Shown piece by piece: positions 1-8,711 of a stretch of DNA of 64,000 nucleotides. Source of the stretch: Bog-1198 sp963727045 (GTDB lineage: Bacteria > Pseudomonadota > Gammaproteobacteria > Steroidobacterales > Steroidobacteraceae); contig CAVSES010000001.1 in assembly GCA_963727045.1 (NCBI GenBank), forward strand, positions 62,001 through 126,000, in the 5' to 3' direction. Below the pieces are notes generated by a model. That model searched no databases. It was not told the DNA's origin and saw only the letters and a program-made list of their open reading frames with translations. How positions within the stretch are numbered: the stretch's first letter is position 1; every line of letters starts with the position of its first letter. The position numbers and the translations under genes are program-made.

Positions 1-173
1 TCTTCGTGCTCGATCCGGCCACGCGCGTGGTGCACCGGGTGAACATTCAAATCGGCCGCATGAGTCTTGGACGCATCGAGGTGCTTGACGGACTCGTTTC
101 GGGCACCCAGGTCGTTACCGACGGTGCGGCTTTTCTGGAGAACGGCGATACGGTGCGGGTCGCTTCGAAATGA
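1..173 (+). CDS. RND efflux periplasmic adaptor (MFP/HlyD family), 3' end only
   Basis: Only the last 56 or so codons are present; the reading frame begins at base 3. The visible tail has the beta-barrel/membrane-proximal pattern of membrane fusion proteins: a segment on inherited ligand-independent strands, then LVSGTQVVTDGAAFLENGD, which is the usual 'GL..G..VV..G...L..G..V' ending of AcrA/MdtA-like adaptors. Its stop codon overlaps the start of the RND pump gene in an ATGA, so the two are translationally coupled. Family known: the adaptor bridges the inner-membrane pump to an outer-membrane channel. The N-terminus lies outside the window. Confidence 0.8.
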   Translation, partial: FVLDPATRVVHRVNIQIGRMSLGRIEVLDGLVSGTQVVTDGAAFLENGDTVRVASK

Positions 174-3100
174 GCGTCTGGGCATTCGCGGTCCGGCGCT
201 GGCAGTTCACGCTGGTGGTTTTCGCGCTGTTGATCGCGCTCGGGATCGCGAGCTTCACGAGCATCGCCCGCTCGGAGGATCCGTCCTTCCCATTCCCCGC
301 GGCAACCATCACTCTGGTGTGGCCGGGCGCCAATCCGGCCGACATGGAGCGGCTCATCGTCAAGCCGCTCGAAGATGCGGTGAACACGCTGGACAACGTC
401 AAAAAGATCCAGAGCTCGGCCTTCGACGGATTGGCCGTGGTGCATGTCGAGTTCTACTACGGCAGCGATCCGGAGAAGAAGCAGGACGAGGTGATCCGTG
501 AATTCAACCGGATCCGCTCGACGCTTCCCGCGGACATTGCGCAGATCGACATCCGCAAGGACAGTCCCGGCCTCGTCAACATCGTGCAGATGGCGCTCGT
601 GAGCGACACCGCAAGCTGGCGGGAGTTGAAGGAAAAATCACAGAATCTCAAGGATGCGTTCGAAACCGTTGCGGGCGTGCGCACCGCGGAGACTTGGGCA
701 TTCCCCGAACCGGAGGTGCGCGTGGCCGTCGATCTCGAGCGGCTCGGCCGCTATGGCGCCGGCCTGGACCAGGTCATCCGCGCGGTTCAGGGGCAGAGCG
801 TCAACGTCCCGGGGGGCGCCGTCGACGTTGGTCTCCGGCGCTACAACCTGCGCACCTCCGGCAGCTACACCTCGCTCGAGCAGATATTGGACACCGTGGT
901 GGGCGCGGCCGGCGGCCGGCTGGTGAAGGTGCGCGACATAGCCCAAGTGTCCTGGGAGACCGAGGAGTACGCCTACGCGGGCCGATTCAACGGCAAGCGC
1001 GCGGTGTTCGTCACCGCCAACCAGAAGGACAACACGAACATCTTCAAGGTGCGGGACGGGCTGTACGCCAAACTCGCGGATTTCGAAAGGACGCTGCCCG
1101 CGGACATCAAACTCGAGCGCGGGTTCGACCAATCGCGCAACGTCGCCAACCGGCTGGATCGGCTTGGCGAGGATTTCGCGATCGCGATCGGCCTCGTGCT
1201 GCTGACGCTCCTGCCGCTGGGTCTTCGAGCGGCCGGCGTCGTGATGATCTCGATTCCCCTCTCCCTGGCCATCGGCGTCGCGCTGCTATTCATGACGGGT
1301 TTCAGCCTGAATCAGCTGTCGATCGCCGGTTTCGTCCTGGCGCTGGGATTGCTGGTCGATGACTCCATCGTGGTGGTGGAAAACATCGCGCGCTACGTGC
1401 GCAGCGGCTACGGGAGGGTCGAGGCGGCCGTGAAGGCGACCGATCAGATTTATCTCGCGGTGCTCGGCTGCACCGCCACGCTGGTGCTGGCCTTCCTGCC
1501 GCTGTTGTTTCTGCCCGAGGGACCCGGCGAATTCATCCGTTCGCTGCCGGCGGCGATCCTGTTCACGGTACTCGCATCGCTGTTCGTCTCCCTGACGATC
1601 ATTCCGTTCCTCGCGAGCCGCATGCTGCGTGACGGCGAGGCGGGAGAGTCAGGATTGCTGCGCCGGGTGATGAAAATCATCCACACGGTGTATGGTCCCG
1701 CACTGCGCTGGGCGCTGGCCAGGCCGAAAACCACGCTGCTCGCGGCGCTGGCCGTATTCGGCCTGGTGGCCGCCACGATTCCGCTCATCGGATTCAGCCT
1801 GTTTCCGAGCGCGGACGTGCCGCAGTTCATCGTGCGCGTCGACGCTCCCGACGGCTCGAGCGTGGTGGAAACCGATCGCGCGCTGCATTTCGTCGAGGCG
1901 CGGCTCGCCGAGCATCCGCAGGTCAAGCGCTGGTACACGCATCTCGGCCACGGGTCGCCTTTCGTCTACTACAATCTCTTTCCGCAGGGCCGCGCCGCCA
2001 GCGTCGGCGAAGTCTTTGTGGAGCTCGGCGAATTCGATCCGAAACTCACGCCCAAACTCATGGAAGCGCTGCGCGCGCGGTTCAATGAATATGCCGCGGC
2101 GCGCATCACATTGAAGCAATTCGAACAGGGGCCGGCGATCGATGCGCCGGTCGCGATCCGCATCGTCGGGCCCGAAATCGAGGGACTGCGCCGCATTGCC
2201 GCCGAGGTCGAGCAGCTGCTCAAATCGACGCCGGGCACCCGCGACGTCAACAATCCGGTGCGCCTGCTTCGCACGGACCTCAACCTGGGGATAGACACCC
2301 AAAAGGCCGGCCTTCTCGGCATTTCCGCGTTGGAGGTCAACCGCACCGTCCGGCTTGCAGTCGCAGGGCTGGCCGCGGGCCAATTTCGCGCCAGCAACGG
2401 CGACGAATACGACATCACCCTGAGATTGCCGATGAAGGATCGGCCGACGATAGAGGCACTCGACGCCATCGAGGTCAGCTCGGCCAACGGACGCCAGATT
2501 CCGCTTCGCGAGATATCGAATCCTCGCTTCGAAAGCGTCACGAATTCGATCACGCGCTACAACCGCGAGCGGCAGGTCACAGTGTCCGCGCAGACGCGGT
2601 CCGGATTCAACACGGCGCGGGTCACCGCCGCGGTGGTGAAGCGCCTGGGCACCATCGCCCTGCCGCCCGGCTATCGGTTCGTCGTCGCGGGTGAAGTCGA
2701 AGCACAGCAGGAGAGTTTCGGCGGGCTGTTGCCGGCGGTGCTGGTGGCGATCTTCGGCATCCTCGCGGTGCTCGTGCTGGAATTCGGCAGCTTCCGCTCC
2801 ACATTGATAGTTGCAGGCGTCATACCCCTGGGCCTCACCGGTGCGCTGCTGGCGCTTCTCGCGACCGGCTACACATTGTCGTTCACGTCGATCATCGGCA
2901 TGATCGCGCTGGTCGGCATTGAAATAAAGAATTCGATACTGTTGGTGGATTTCACCAATCGCCTGCGCGACCAGGGCATGCCGCTCGATCAGGCAATACA
3001 AGAGGCGGGCGAAGTCCGCTTCCTGCCGATCCTGCTCACGTCAGCCACGGCCATCGGCGGTTTGCTGCCGCTTGCGGTGCAGGGTTCGGGCCTCTACTCG

Positions 3101-3292
3101 CCGCTGGCCATCGTGATCATCGGCGGCCTGCTTTCCTCTACGCTGCTGGCGCGGCTCGTGACCCCGGTGATGTACAAGCTGCTGCCGCCGCCGGTGGCGC
3201 CGCACACGCGGGCAGCGCAGGAGATGCCGGCAGTGCCGCCGACAGAGCGCGCCACCACGCCGCCGTCAGCAGCTCCGCATGGTGCTGGATGA
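170..3292 (+). CDS. RND-family efflux pump, inner-membrane permease subunit
   Basis: A 1040-residue AcrB/HAE-type resistance-nodulation-division pump, near the usual family length. It has an N-terminal membrane segment at about residues 12-30, a large periplasmic loop, a membrane block at about 335-490, a second periplasmic loop and a final membrane block at about 850-1010. The proton-relay acid pair of TM4 is present in GLLVDDSIVVVEN (D397, D398). It pairs with the adaptor immediately upstream (ATGA overlap); no outer-membrane factor is seen in the window. Substrate cannot be told from sequence; the loops resemble the MdtB/NolG-like branch only loosely. Odd: the last 25 or so residues after the normal end (near KLLPPPVAP) are Pro/Ala-rich and are encoded antisense to the aceK 3' end, a 155-bp convergent overlap. 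Confidence 0.93.
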   Translation: MSVWAFAVRRWQFTLVVFALLIALGIASFTSIARSEDPSFPFPAATITLVWPGANPADMERLIVKPLEDAVNTLDNVKKIQSSAFDGLAVVHVEFYYGSDPEKKQDEVIREFNRIRSTLPADIAQIDIRKDSPGLVNIVQMALVSDTASWRELKEKSQNLKDAFETVAGVRTAETWAFPEPEVRVAVDLERLGRYGAGLDQVIRAVQGQSVNVPGGAVDVGLRRYNLRTSGSYTSLEQILDTVVGAAGGRLVKVRDIAQVSWETEEYAYAGRFNGKRAVFVTANQKDNTNIFKVRDGLYAKLADFERTLPADIKLERGFDQSRNVANRLDRLGEDFAIAIGLVLLTLLPLGLRAAGVVMISIPLSLAIGVALLFMTGFSLNQLSIAGFVLALGLLVDDSIVVVENIARYVRSGYGRVEAAVKATDQIYLAVLGCTATLVLAFLPLLFLPEGPGEFIRSLPAAILFTVLASLFVSLTIIPFLASRMLRDGEAGESGLLRRVMKIIHTVYGPALRWALARPKTTLLAALAVFGLVAATIPLIGFSLFPSADVPQFIVRVDAPDGSSVVETDRALHFVEARLAEHPQVKRWYTHLGHGSPFVYYNLFPQGRAASVGEVFVELGEFDPKLTPKLMEALRARFNEYAAARITLKQFEQGPAIDAPVAIRIVGPEIEGLRRIAAEVEQLLKSTPGTRDVNNPVRLLRTDLNLGIDTQKAGLLGISALEVNRTVRLAVAGLAAGQFRASNGDEYDITLRLPMKDRPTIEALDAIEVSSANGRQIPLREISNPRFESVTNSITRYNRERQVTVSAQTRSGFNTARVTAAVVKRLGTIALPPGYRFVVAGEVEAQQESFGGLLPAVLVAIFGILAVLVLEFGSFRSTLIVAGVIPLGLTGALLALLATGYTLSFTSIIGMIALVGIEIKNSILLVDFTNRLRDQGMPLDQAIQEAGEVRFLPILLTSATAIGGLLPLAVQGSGLYSPLAIVIIGGLLSSTLLARLVTPVMYKLLPPPVAPHTRAAQEMPAVPPTERATTPPSAAPHGAG

Positions 3293-4907
3293 ACACGGTG
3301 CTCAGCGCCGGCGGTATGCAGAGAAACGGCAGCCACTGTTCCGGGAACACGTCGCGCGGCCCGTAGTGGAACCAGGGCTCCGCGCTGGTTTCCTCCTCCT
3401 CGCAGGTGGCCTGCGGCAGGTCGCGGAACACGCAGTCGGTCACCAGGCAGATTTCATCATAGTCGTAGAAGATCACGCGCCCATGATTGGTCACGCCGAA
3501 ATTCTTCAACAGCAAATCGCCCGGGAATACGTTGCTCGCGGCGAGATCGCGCAGGGCGTTGCCATAGTCGATAATCGCCGACTCGGCAGCGGCCGGCTCG
3601 GCCTCGCGCAGGAACAAGTTGAGCGGCCGCAGGCGGCGCTCGATGTAGCAGTGTTCGACGATCAGGTCCTCCCCCTCGATTCGGCAGCTCTCGCTTGCCT
3701 CGTTCAGGAGTTCCTCGACCAGTGCGGGCATGAAGCGCGCGCGCGGCAGCCGCAGGCGCTTGAACTCCTGGGCGTCGACCAGACGGCCGGCGCGATCGTG
3801 CCGGAATACGAATTGGTAGCGCTCGATGACGTCCTCGCGGGTGCTGGTCTTCGGTGCGCCGAAGTGGTCGCGGATCACCTTGAACACCAGGTCGTGCGAG
3901 GGCAGCGTGAATACGATCATGACCAGGCCGCGCTCCCCCGGGGCGTGCACGAAACTGTCGATCGATTTTTCCAGATGCCTTTGCAGCGCGAAATAGCGTT
4001 CCGTTTTTCCCTGTTTGGCGCGGCCGAGCACCGTGTACAGTTCGTCGATGGATTTGCGCGGCATGAACGAGCGCAGCAGAGTGATCGCCGCGCTGACCAC
4101 CGGCAGATCCACATGAAAATAAGATCTGGCGTAGCCGAACAGCGACCCGACGTCGGCGCGCGACATCATGACCGCATCGATTTGCACGCCCTTGGACGAA
4201 TTGGTGAACGCCAGAACCAGCGGCGTTAACGAGCCATCGCCGATCAGGCGGCCGACGGCAAAGGCGTGCATGCCGCGATAGAACACGGGTTCGATCAACT
4301 CGATCGACTCGGGGTGGGCGCTCAGCCGGCCCGTCTGAAAATAGCGCCCGATTTCGGCGCTGACCCGGTGCACCGCGGCGTCCGGCTCGGCGATGGCCGC
4401 GCCGAAGGGCAGGTCGGTGAGGATCTCGCGCACGGCGGTCGGCAACGAGCCGCCCACGCGGTAGACGCGGATGGGCACGGCGCCCGAGGCGCGTCCGACG
4501 CTGGTCGCGCAGAACTCGACCTCCGGGTTGACGCCGACCGTGCCGAACAAATCGCGCGTCACGGAGTTGAAGAACGTGCGGTAGAAGTCGCTGTCGGGCC
4601 GCCGCGCGACGATGCCTTCGTACGCGCGCTTTATCTCGATCCAATGCGCGACCTCGGTGCGCTTCGATTGCAGCTGGGTTGCGATCGCCGCCACGGCTCG
4701 CGCCACCCGCAGCTCGTACAGCTCGATGCGGGCAACTGCATCGAGCTGCGCCGTCTGCCAGTCTTCGGCGAGAAAATTCAGCGCCGCGCGCCGCGTTATC
4801 CGGCCGAACTCCTCGTTGTACAGCCGAAAGTGCTCCGCGATCAACGCGGCGTGATCCTTCGCCGTGACGCTGTCCTTCGTCCCGGCGGAAGTCACGGCGG
4901 CACTCAT
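3138..4907 (-). CDS. aceK: Isocitrate dehydrogenase kinase/phosphatase
   Basis: AceK phosphorylates and dephosphorylates isocitrate dehydrogenase, diverting carbon to the glyoxylate bypass. The 589-residue product matches the family along its length: the regulatory N-terminal half, then the ATP-site region GERGLVMIVFTLPSHDLVFK, IERRLRPLNLF, and the catalytic stretch NFGVTNHGRVIFYDYDEI. The ATG start lies 10 bp after the aceA stop, so it is the second gene of an aceA-aceK operon. Odd: conservation stops at about residue 555 (WWRAL). The normal basic C-terminal tail is replaced by about 34 Ala/Pro/Ser residues encoded inside the 155 bp that overlap the convergent RND gene. This suggests loss of the original end by a deletion or a local frameshift. 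Function is likely retained since the catalytic core is intact. Confidence 0.95.
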   Translation of the reverse strand: MSAAVTSAGTKDSVTAKDHAALIAEHFRLYNEEFGRITRRAALNFLAEDWQTAQLDAVARIELYELRVARAVAAIATQLQSKRTEVAHWIEIKRAYEGIVARRPDSDFYRTFFNSVTRDLFGTVGVNPEVEFCATSVGRASGAVPIRVYRVGGSLPTAVREILTDLPFGAAIAEPDAAVHRVSAEIGRYFQTGRLSAHPESIELIEPVFYRGMHAFAVGRLIGDGSLTPLVLAFTNSSKGVQIDAVMMSRADVGSLFGYARSYFHVDLPVVSAAITLLRSFMPRKSIDELYTVLGRAKQGKTERYFALQRHLEKSIDSFVHAPGERGLVMIVFTLPSHDLVFKVIRDHFGAPKTSTREDVIERYQFVFRHDRAGRLVDAQEFKRLRLPRARFMPALVEELLNEASESCRIEGEDLIVEHCYIERRLRPLNLFLREAEPAAAESAIIDYGNALRDLAASNVFPGDLLLKNFGVTNHGRVIFYDYDEICLVTDCVFRDLPQATCEEEETSAEPWFHYGPRDVFPEQWLPFLCIPPALSTVFIQHHAELLTAAWWRALSAALPASPALPACAAPPAAAAACTSPGSRAAPAA

Positions 4908-4917
4908 TCGCGCGAAC

Positions 4918-6198
4918 CTACGCCAACGCGCGCTTCGGACCCGATTTCACGGAATTCGTGAACTGCTCGGTCTCGGTGCTTCCGGCCATCGCGCCCGTGG
5001 AATGTGCGCCCGCGCTGATCGCGGTCTGCACCGCATCGAAATAGCCGGTGCCGACGAAGGCCTGGTGCTTCGTGGCGCGGTAGCCCGCGCTCTCCTGGCC
5101 GAATTCGCGCTGCTGCAATTGAGAGTAGCCGAGCATGCCGTCCGCGCGGTATGCGGACGCCAACTCGAACATCGACAGGTTCAATGCGTGCCATCCGGCC
5201 AGCGTGATGAATTGAAAGCGATAGCCCAGAGCAGCCAGTTCCTCGCGCCAACGCTTCATCGCCGCGGCGTCGAGCTTGGCCTGCCAGTTGAACGAGGGCG
5301 AGCAGTTGTAGGCGAGCAGCTTGCCGGGAAATTTCTCGTGAATCGCCGCCGCAAACCGCCGCGCCTCGGCCATATCGGGCTTGGAGGTCTCGCACCACAG
5401 GAGATCGGCATACGGGGCGTAGGACAAGCCTCGATCGATGGCCTGCTCGATGCCGGCCTTGACGTAGAAAAAGCCTTCGCTGGAGCGCTGGCCCGTGAGG
5501 AAGCGCGCGTCGCGAGGATCGTGGTCGGTGAGGAGAAGATCAGCGGCGTCTGCGTCGGTTCGGGCGATGATCACCGTGGGCACACCGAGCACGTCGGCCG
5601 CAAGGCGCGCCGCGACCAGCTTGTTGATGGCCTCGCCGGTCGACACCAACACCTTGCCGCCGAGGTGCCCGCATTTTTTCGCGGACGACAATTGGTCCTC
5701 GAAGTGCACGGATGCGGCGCCGGCGCGAATCAACGCCTTGGTCAGTTCGAAGGCGTTGAGATTGCCGCCGAAACCGGCTTCCGCATCGGCGATGATCGGA
5801 ACCAGCCAGTCGATCTCGGATTTGCCTTCCATATGATGGATTTGATCGGTGCGCAGCAGCGCGTTGTTGATGCGCTCGACCATTTTCGGCACCGAATCCA
5901 CGGGGTAAAGACTCTGGTCCGGGTACACTTCCCCGGCGGTGTTGGCATCGCCGGCCACCTGCCAGCCCGAGCAATAAATCGCCTTCAGGCCAGCCTGCAC
6001 GGTTTGGATCGCCTGGTTGCCGGTCATGCATCCCAAGCCCGCGATGACGGGTTCGCTGTGCAGCTGGCGCCAGAATTTTTCCGCCCCCATGCGCGCGAGT
6101 GAGTATTCGATGTGCACCGAGCCGCGCAGGCGCGCGACGTCTGCCGTCGTGTAAGGGCGCTCGATACCGGCCCAACGGTCGGTGGTTTGGTCGCTCAA
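4918..6198 (-). CDS. aceA: Isocitrate lyase
   Basis: Cleaves isocitrate to glyoxylate and succinate, the first step of the glyoxylate bypass. The signature KKCGHLGGKVL with the catalytic Cys is present, as are the metal/substrate region PIIADAEAGFGG and VHFEDQLSS. Length about 426 residues, close to the short proteobacterial form (E. coli 434). I place the start at a TTG (6198), because a strong Shine-Dalgarno AGGAGA at 6205-6210 sits 6 nt upstream of it; an in-frame TTG at 6216 lies upstream of that SD and is less likely. aceK follows by 10 bp. Malate synthase is not beside it, unlike the enteric aceBAK order. The divergent gene at 6322 is a regulator of the family often found beside aceA, and the gap holds inverted repeats. 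Confidence 0.97.
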   Translation of the reverse strand: MSDQTTDRWAGIERPYTTADVARLRGSVHIEYSLARMGAEKFWRQLHSEPVIAGLGCMTGNQAIQTVQAGLKAIYCSGWQVAGDANTAGEVYPDQSLYPVDSVPKMVERINNALLRTDQIHHMEGKSEIDWLVPIIADAEAGFGGNLNAFELTKALIRAGAASVHFEDQLSSAKKCGHLGGKVLVSTGEAINKLVAARLAADVLGVPTVIIARTDADAADLLLTDHDPRDARFLTGQRSSEGFFYVKAGIEQAIDRGLSYAPYADLLWCETSKPDMAEARRFAAAIHEKFPGKLLAYNCSPSFNWQAKLDAAAMKRWREELAALGYRFQFITLAGWHALNLSMFELASAYRADGMLGYSQLQQREFGQESAGYRATKHQAFVGTGYFDAVQTAISAGAHSTGAMAGSTETEQFTNSVKSGPKRALA

Positions 6199-6204
6199 TT
6201 CGGT

Positions 6205-6210
6205 TCTCCT
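6205..6210 (-). promoter_or_regulatory. Shine-Dalgarno of aceA that decides a TTG start
   Basis: On the minus strand AGGAGA is followed by six bases and then TTG (6198), ideal spacing. The upstream in-frame TTG at 6216 has no such site. Confidence 0.7.
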
Positions 6211-6256
6211 GGTCAAAAAGGGGGCAAACTTGCCCTTCGATTACCCTCAGTTTAGA

Positions 6257-6275
6257 GTAAATGTCGCAGATTTAC
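6257..6275. promoter_or_regulatory. Inverted repeat in the aceA / regulator divergent promoter
   Basis: GTAAATGTCGCAGATTTAC is a 6-bp inverted repeat (GTAAAT/ATTTAC) with a 7-bp spacer, in the AT-rich gap between aceA and the divergent Xre-type regulator. It lies about 60 bp upstream of the aceA start. Inference: operator of the adjacent regulator. Confidence 0.45.
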
Positions 6276-6292
6276 ACATTAGAAATTTGACA

Positions 6293-6307
6293 GTGTGAAT
6301 TTCACAC
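6293..6307. promoter_or_regulatory. Near-perfect palindrome just upstream of the regulator start
   Basis: GTGTGAATTTCACAC has 7-bp arms (GTGTGAA/TTCACAC) around one base. It covers an apparent GTG start at 6295 of the regulator, which argues that translation really starts at ATG 6322 and that this is an autoregulatory operator. Confidence 0.45.
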
Positions 6308-6321
6308 CGGGTGACGTGAAC

Positions 6322-7836
6322 ATGGCGGGATTGATCCGACAGGGCCATTTCTTGGGAACCAAGCTGCGCTCTCTTCGCAAGCGCAATGGCCTGACCCTGG
6401 ACGAACTCTCCGCGCGCTGTGTGCAAATCGACGCAGCGGGCGCCCCGTCCGTGTCCTACCTCAGCATGGTGGAGACGGGCAAACGCATGCCGTCGCCCGA
6501 CATGCTAGAGATGCTGGCCGGCATTTTCAGCAAGGATGCGCGTTGGTTTCTCGACGAGAACACGGAGGTCGACGCCGCCCCGCCGCAGCGCGAACGCGGG
6601 GGCCTCCAGGCCATGCCGCTGGAACCCGCGTTTCTGTTCTCGCATGAGCTTCTTCAGAACGCGCTGCCGGAACTCCTGTCGCAAACCGGCACCACCGGCC
6701 GGCAATTCGCGCAATTGCTGATTCGCGTATGGCAGGAGACCCGCCACAATAATTTTCCCGACATCGAGCGTGCGGCCGAGGAGTGCGGCGGCCGCCAGAT
6801 GCCCCTCACCCTCGATGCCGTCATGGCGATCTGCCAACGGCACTCCCTGGAGGTCAAGTGGTTCAACGGCGATGCCCGCAAGCCAAGCGGGGCGCTGGTG
6901 CGCTCCCGATTCGAAGCGCCGGGCACGGTGCTCATCAACAAGCGCCTGCGCAATCAGGAAGAACGGCTCAAGTACGAACTGGCGTTCTTCATCGGCCACA
7001 AGATCCTTCACAACGGCGATGGCGCCATTTCGCCTCACAGCGCCATTCATTCCGGGGAGGGCGAAACGTCCGGCTCCGCCGCCGGCATGGGCGCCCGGGA
7101 CGTGCTCTATGCGTGGCGCGATTTCGAATGCAGCTTCTTTGCCGGGGCGCTGCTGTGTCCCCGGGTTCCGTTCCGGCGCTTCTTGATCCGTGAAGCGCAC
7201 AGTGTCGCGGCCTGTCAAAAGCTGGGGGTGACGCCCGCACTGGTCATGCGTCGCATGACGGCGGTCTCACCCTACCGGCACTGGCATTATTTCGACGCGT
7301 ACCCGCCGGGGTACTTGCGGGCAGTCTACCGCGGCAACGGCATTCCATTGCCCTGGGGCAACATGAGCCTGGTGTCCGATCCTTGTCCCCGGTGGGCGGT
7401 ATTTCGCCTCTTGCAGACGACTCCGGCGGCGCCCCCGATGCAGAAGCCGAAGTCGCAGATCTCGGTGATGCAGGACGGCAAGCGCGCGCGGCTGTATTGC
7501 TGTCATTCGCTGCTGACCCGCGATGCGCTCGACGAAGTTCATGTATTGTCCGTGGGGGTGGACCTCTTGCCGGCGCTCGATGCGCAAGGCTTCGATGGCG
7601 AGGCGATCATCGAGTCGGTCGCGGAAGCCTGCCGGCTGGGCGGCGGCGACAGCATGATTCCTGAACACGCTGCAACCGCAATCCGGGCGGCGTCGCAAGT
7701 GCTCAACATCGCGTGGATTGCCGAGGCGCTCGAGTCGCCCGCAAGCGTCATCTGTCCCCGCAGCGGCGAGTGCCCGCGGCAACCCAAGCGCTGTGCCGCG
7801 GCGCCAACCGGAGGTTACGATCATGGTGCGAGGTAA
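6322..7836 (+). CDS. Xre/ScfR-type transcriptional regulator of acetate or short-chain fatty acid metabolism (DUF3612-like)
   Basis: A 504-residue regulator. An N-terminal Xre helix-turn-helix occupies about residues 5-70 (KLRSLRKRNGLTLDELSARC, then SYLSMVETGKRMPS). The central part contains a degenerate IrrE/M78-like segment (LAFFIGHKILHNG), and the Cys-rich C-terminal region (ECSFFAGALLCPRVPF; CCHSLL; ICPRSGECPR) resembles the ligand-sensing domain of RamB/PrpR/ScfR-type regulators. Family members of this DUF3612 architecture are commonly encoded beside aceA, as here, divergently. Function inferred: controls aceAK and itself. I choose ATG 6322 rather than GTG 6295, because the latter falls inside a palindrome; a GGGTGA at 6309-6314 can serve as a weak ribosome site. 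Confidence 0.8.
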   Translation: MAGLIRQGHFLGTKLRSLRKRNGLTLDELSARCVQIDAAGAPSVSYLSMVETGKRMPSPDMLEMLAGIFSKDARWFLDENTEVDAAPPQRERGGLQAMPLEPAFLFSHELLQNALPELLSQTGTTGRQFAQLLIRVWQETRHNNFPDIERAAEECGGRQMPLTLDAVMAICQRHSLEVKWFNGDARKPSGALVRSRFEAPGTVLINKRLRNQEERLKYELAFFIGHKILHNGDGAISPHSAIHSGEGETSGSAAGMGARDVLYAWRDFECSFFAGALLCPRVPFRRFLIREAHSVAACQKLGVTPALVMRRMTAVSPYRHWHYFDAYPPGYLRAVYRGNGIPLPWGNMSLVSDPCPRWAVFRLLQTTPAAPPMQKPKSQISVMQDGKRARLYCCHSLLTRDALDEVHVLSVGVDLLPALDAQGFDGEAIIESVAEACRLGGGDSMIPEHAATAIRAASQVLNIAWIAEALESPASVICPRSGECPRQPKRCAAAPTGGYDHGAR

Positions 7837-8113
7837 GTGGAACATCACGATGCAGACCCCGATGGGCGAGAAACAGGGCGTGCTCGAACTCGAGAGCGAT
7901 GGCACGGCTTTGAGGGGATCCTTGTCACATGCCGAATACCGCGCGGCGATCAGCGACGGCAGGGTCGAGGGCAACAACCTGAGCTGGTCCGCCAAATTGA
8001 CGGAGCCGCTGCGGATGAATTTCAAGTTCACCGCCACCGTTGAGGCCGATCGGATCAGCGGTGCGGCCAGATACTTTCTGGGCAAGCTGACATTCACCGG
8101 CACGCGCGGTTGA
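7823..8113 (+). CDS. Small beta-rich conserved hypothetical protein
   Basis: A 96-residue protein beginning at ATG 7823 with GGAGG at 7810-7814 as ribosome site; it overlaps the end of the regulator gene by 14 bp. It alternates polar and hydrophobic residues in about eight short strands: KWNITMQTPMGEKQGVLELE, GTALRGSLS, ISDGRVEGNNLSWSAKL, NFKFTATVEADRISGAARYF, KLTFTG. Small stand-alone proteins with this 'G.W.....TPMG......L....G..L.G' pattern are widespread in bacteria and uncharacterised. There is no signal peptide and no catalytic motif, so no function is assigned. Coupling to the aceA regulator may be coincidental. Confidence 0.75.
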   Translation: MVRGKWNITMQTPMGEKQGVLELESDGTALRGSLSHAEYRAAISDGRVEGNNLSWSAKLTEPLRMNFKFTATVEADRISGAARYFLGKLTFTGTRG

Positions 8114-8200
8114 GTTGACCGGGCGCCTTCGTCAATCAGCGCGTCGCAGTGCGCATGCTGGGCAAAAGGCGCTCGCCTGCGGCATGAAGTTTCCGCGCCT

Positions 8201-8689
8201 CTAAGGGTCGCTCAGTTCGCCGGCGGCCGATTGGATGTAATTCTGAAGTCCCATCTTGTCGATCAGTCCCAGTTGTTCCTCGATGAAGTCGATGTGTTCT
8301 TCCTCGCTCTTCTGGATCTGCACCAGCAGTTCGCGGGTGACGAAATCCCTGACCGATTCGCAATGCGCAATCGCGGCGTCGTAGAGCGGATGCGCCGACA
8401 TTTCGCGCTTCAGATCGCACAGCAATATTTCCTTCACATCCTCGCCGATGAACAGCTTGCCGAGATCTTGCAGGTTGGGAAGCCCCTCGAGGAAGAGAAT
8501 CCGCTTGACCAATCGATCGGCATGCTTCATTTCATCGATCGATTCCTCATATTCGATCTTGCCGAGGCGCTTCATCCCCCAGTTGTCGAACATGCGGGCG
8601 TGCAAGAAGTACTGATTGACCGACGTCAGTTCGTTCTTGAGAGCCTGGTTGAGGAAGTCCAATACTTTAGCGTCGCCCTGCACGGTCAC
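8201..8689 (-). CDS. bfr: Bacterioferritin
   Basis: Haem-containing 24-meric iron store. At 162 residues it is of normal length. Di-iron ferroxidase ligands are visible: E20, E53 and H56 in ESIDEMKHADR, plus a later EEEHIDF pair. M54 in the same motif is the haem-ligating Met of true bacterioferritins, so this is not a plain ferritin. It is the second gene after bfd (22-bp gap), with a Fur-like site upstream of bfd. Role: storage of Fe3+ and protection against iron-driven oxidation. Confidence 0.97.
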   Translation of the reverse strand: MTVQGDAKVLDFLNQALKNELTSVNQYFLHARMFDNWGMKRLGKIEYEESIDEMKHADRLVKRILFLEGLPNLQDLGKLFIGEDVKEILLCDLKREMSAHPLYDAAIAHCESVRDFVTRELLVQIQKSEEEHIDFIEEQLGLIDKMGLQNYIQSAAGELSDP

Positions 8690-8711
8690 CCCCGGTGGTT
8701 GGCGCCTGAAA

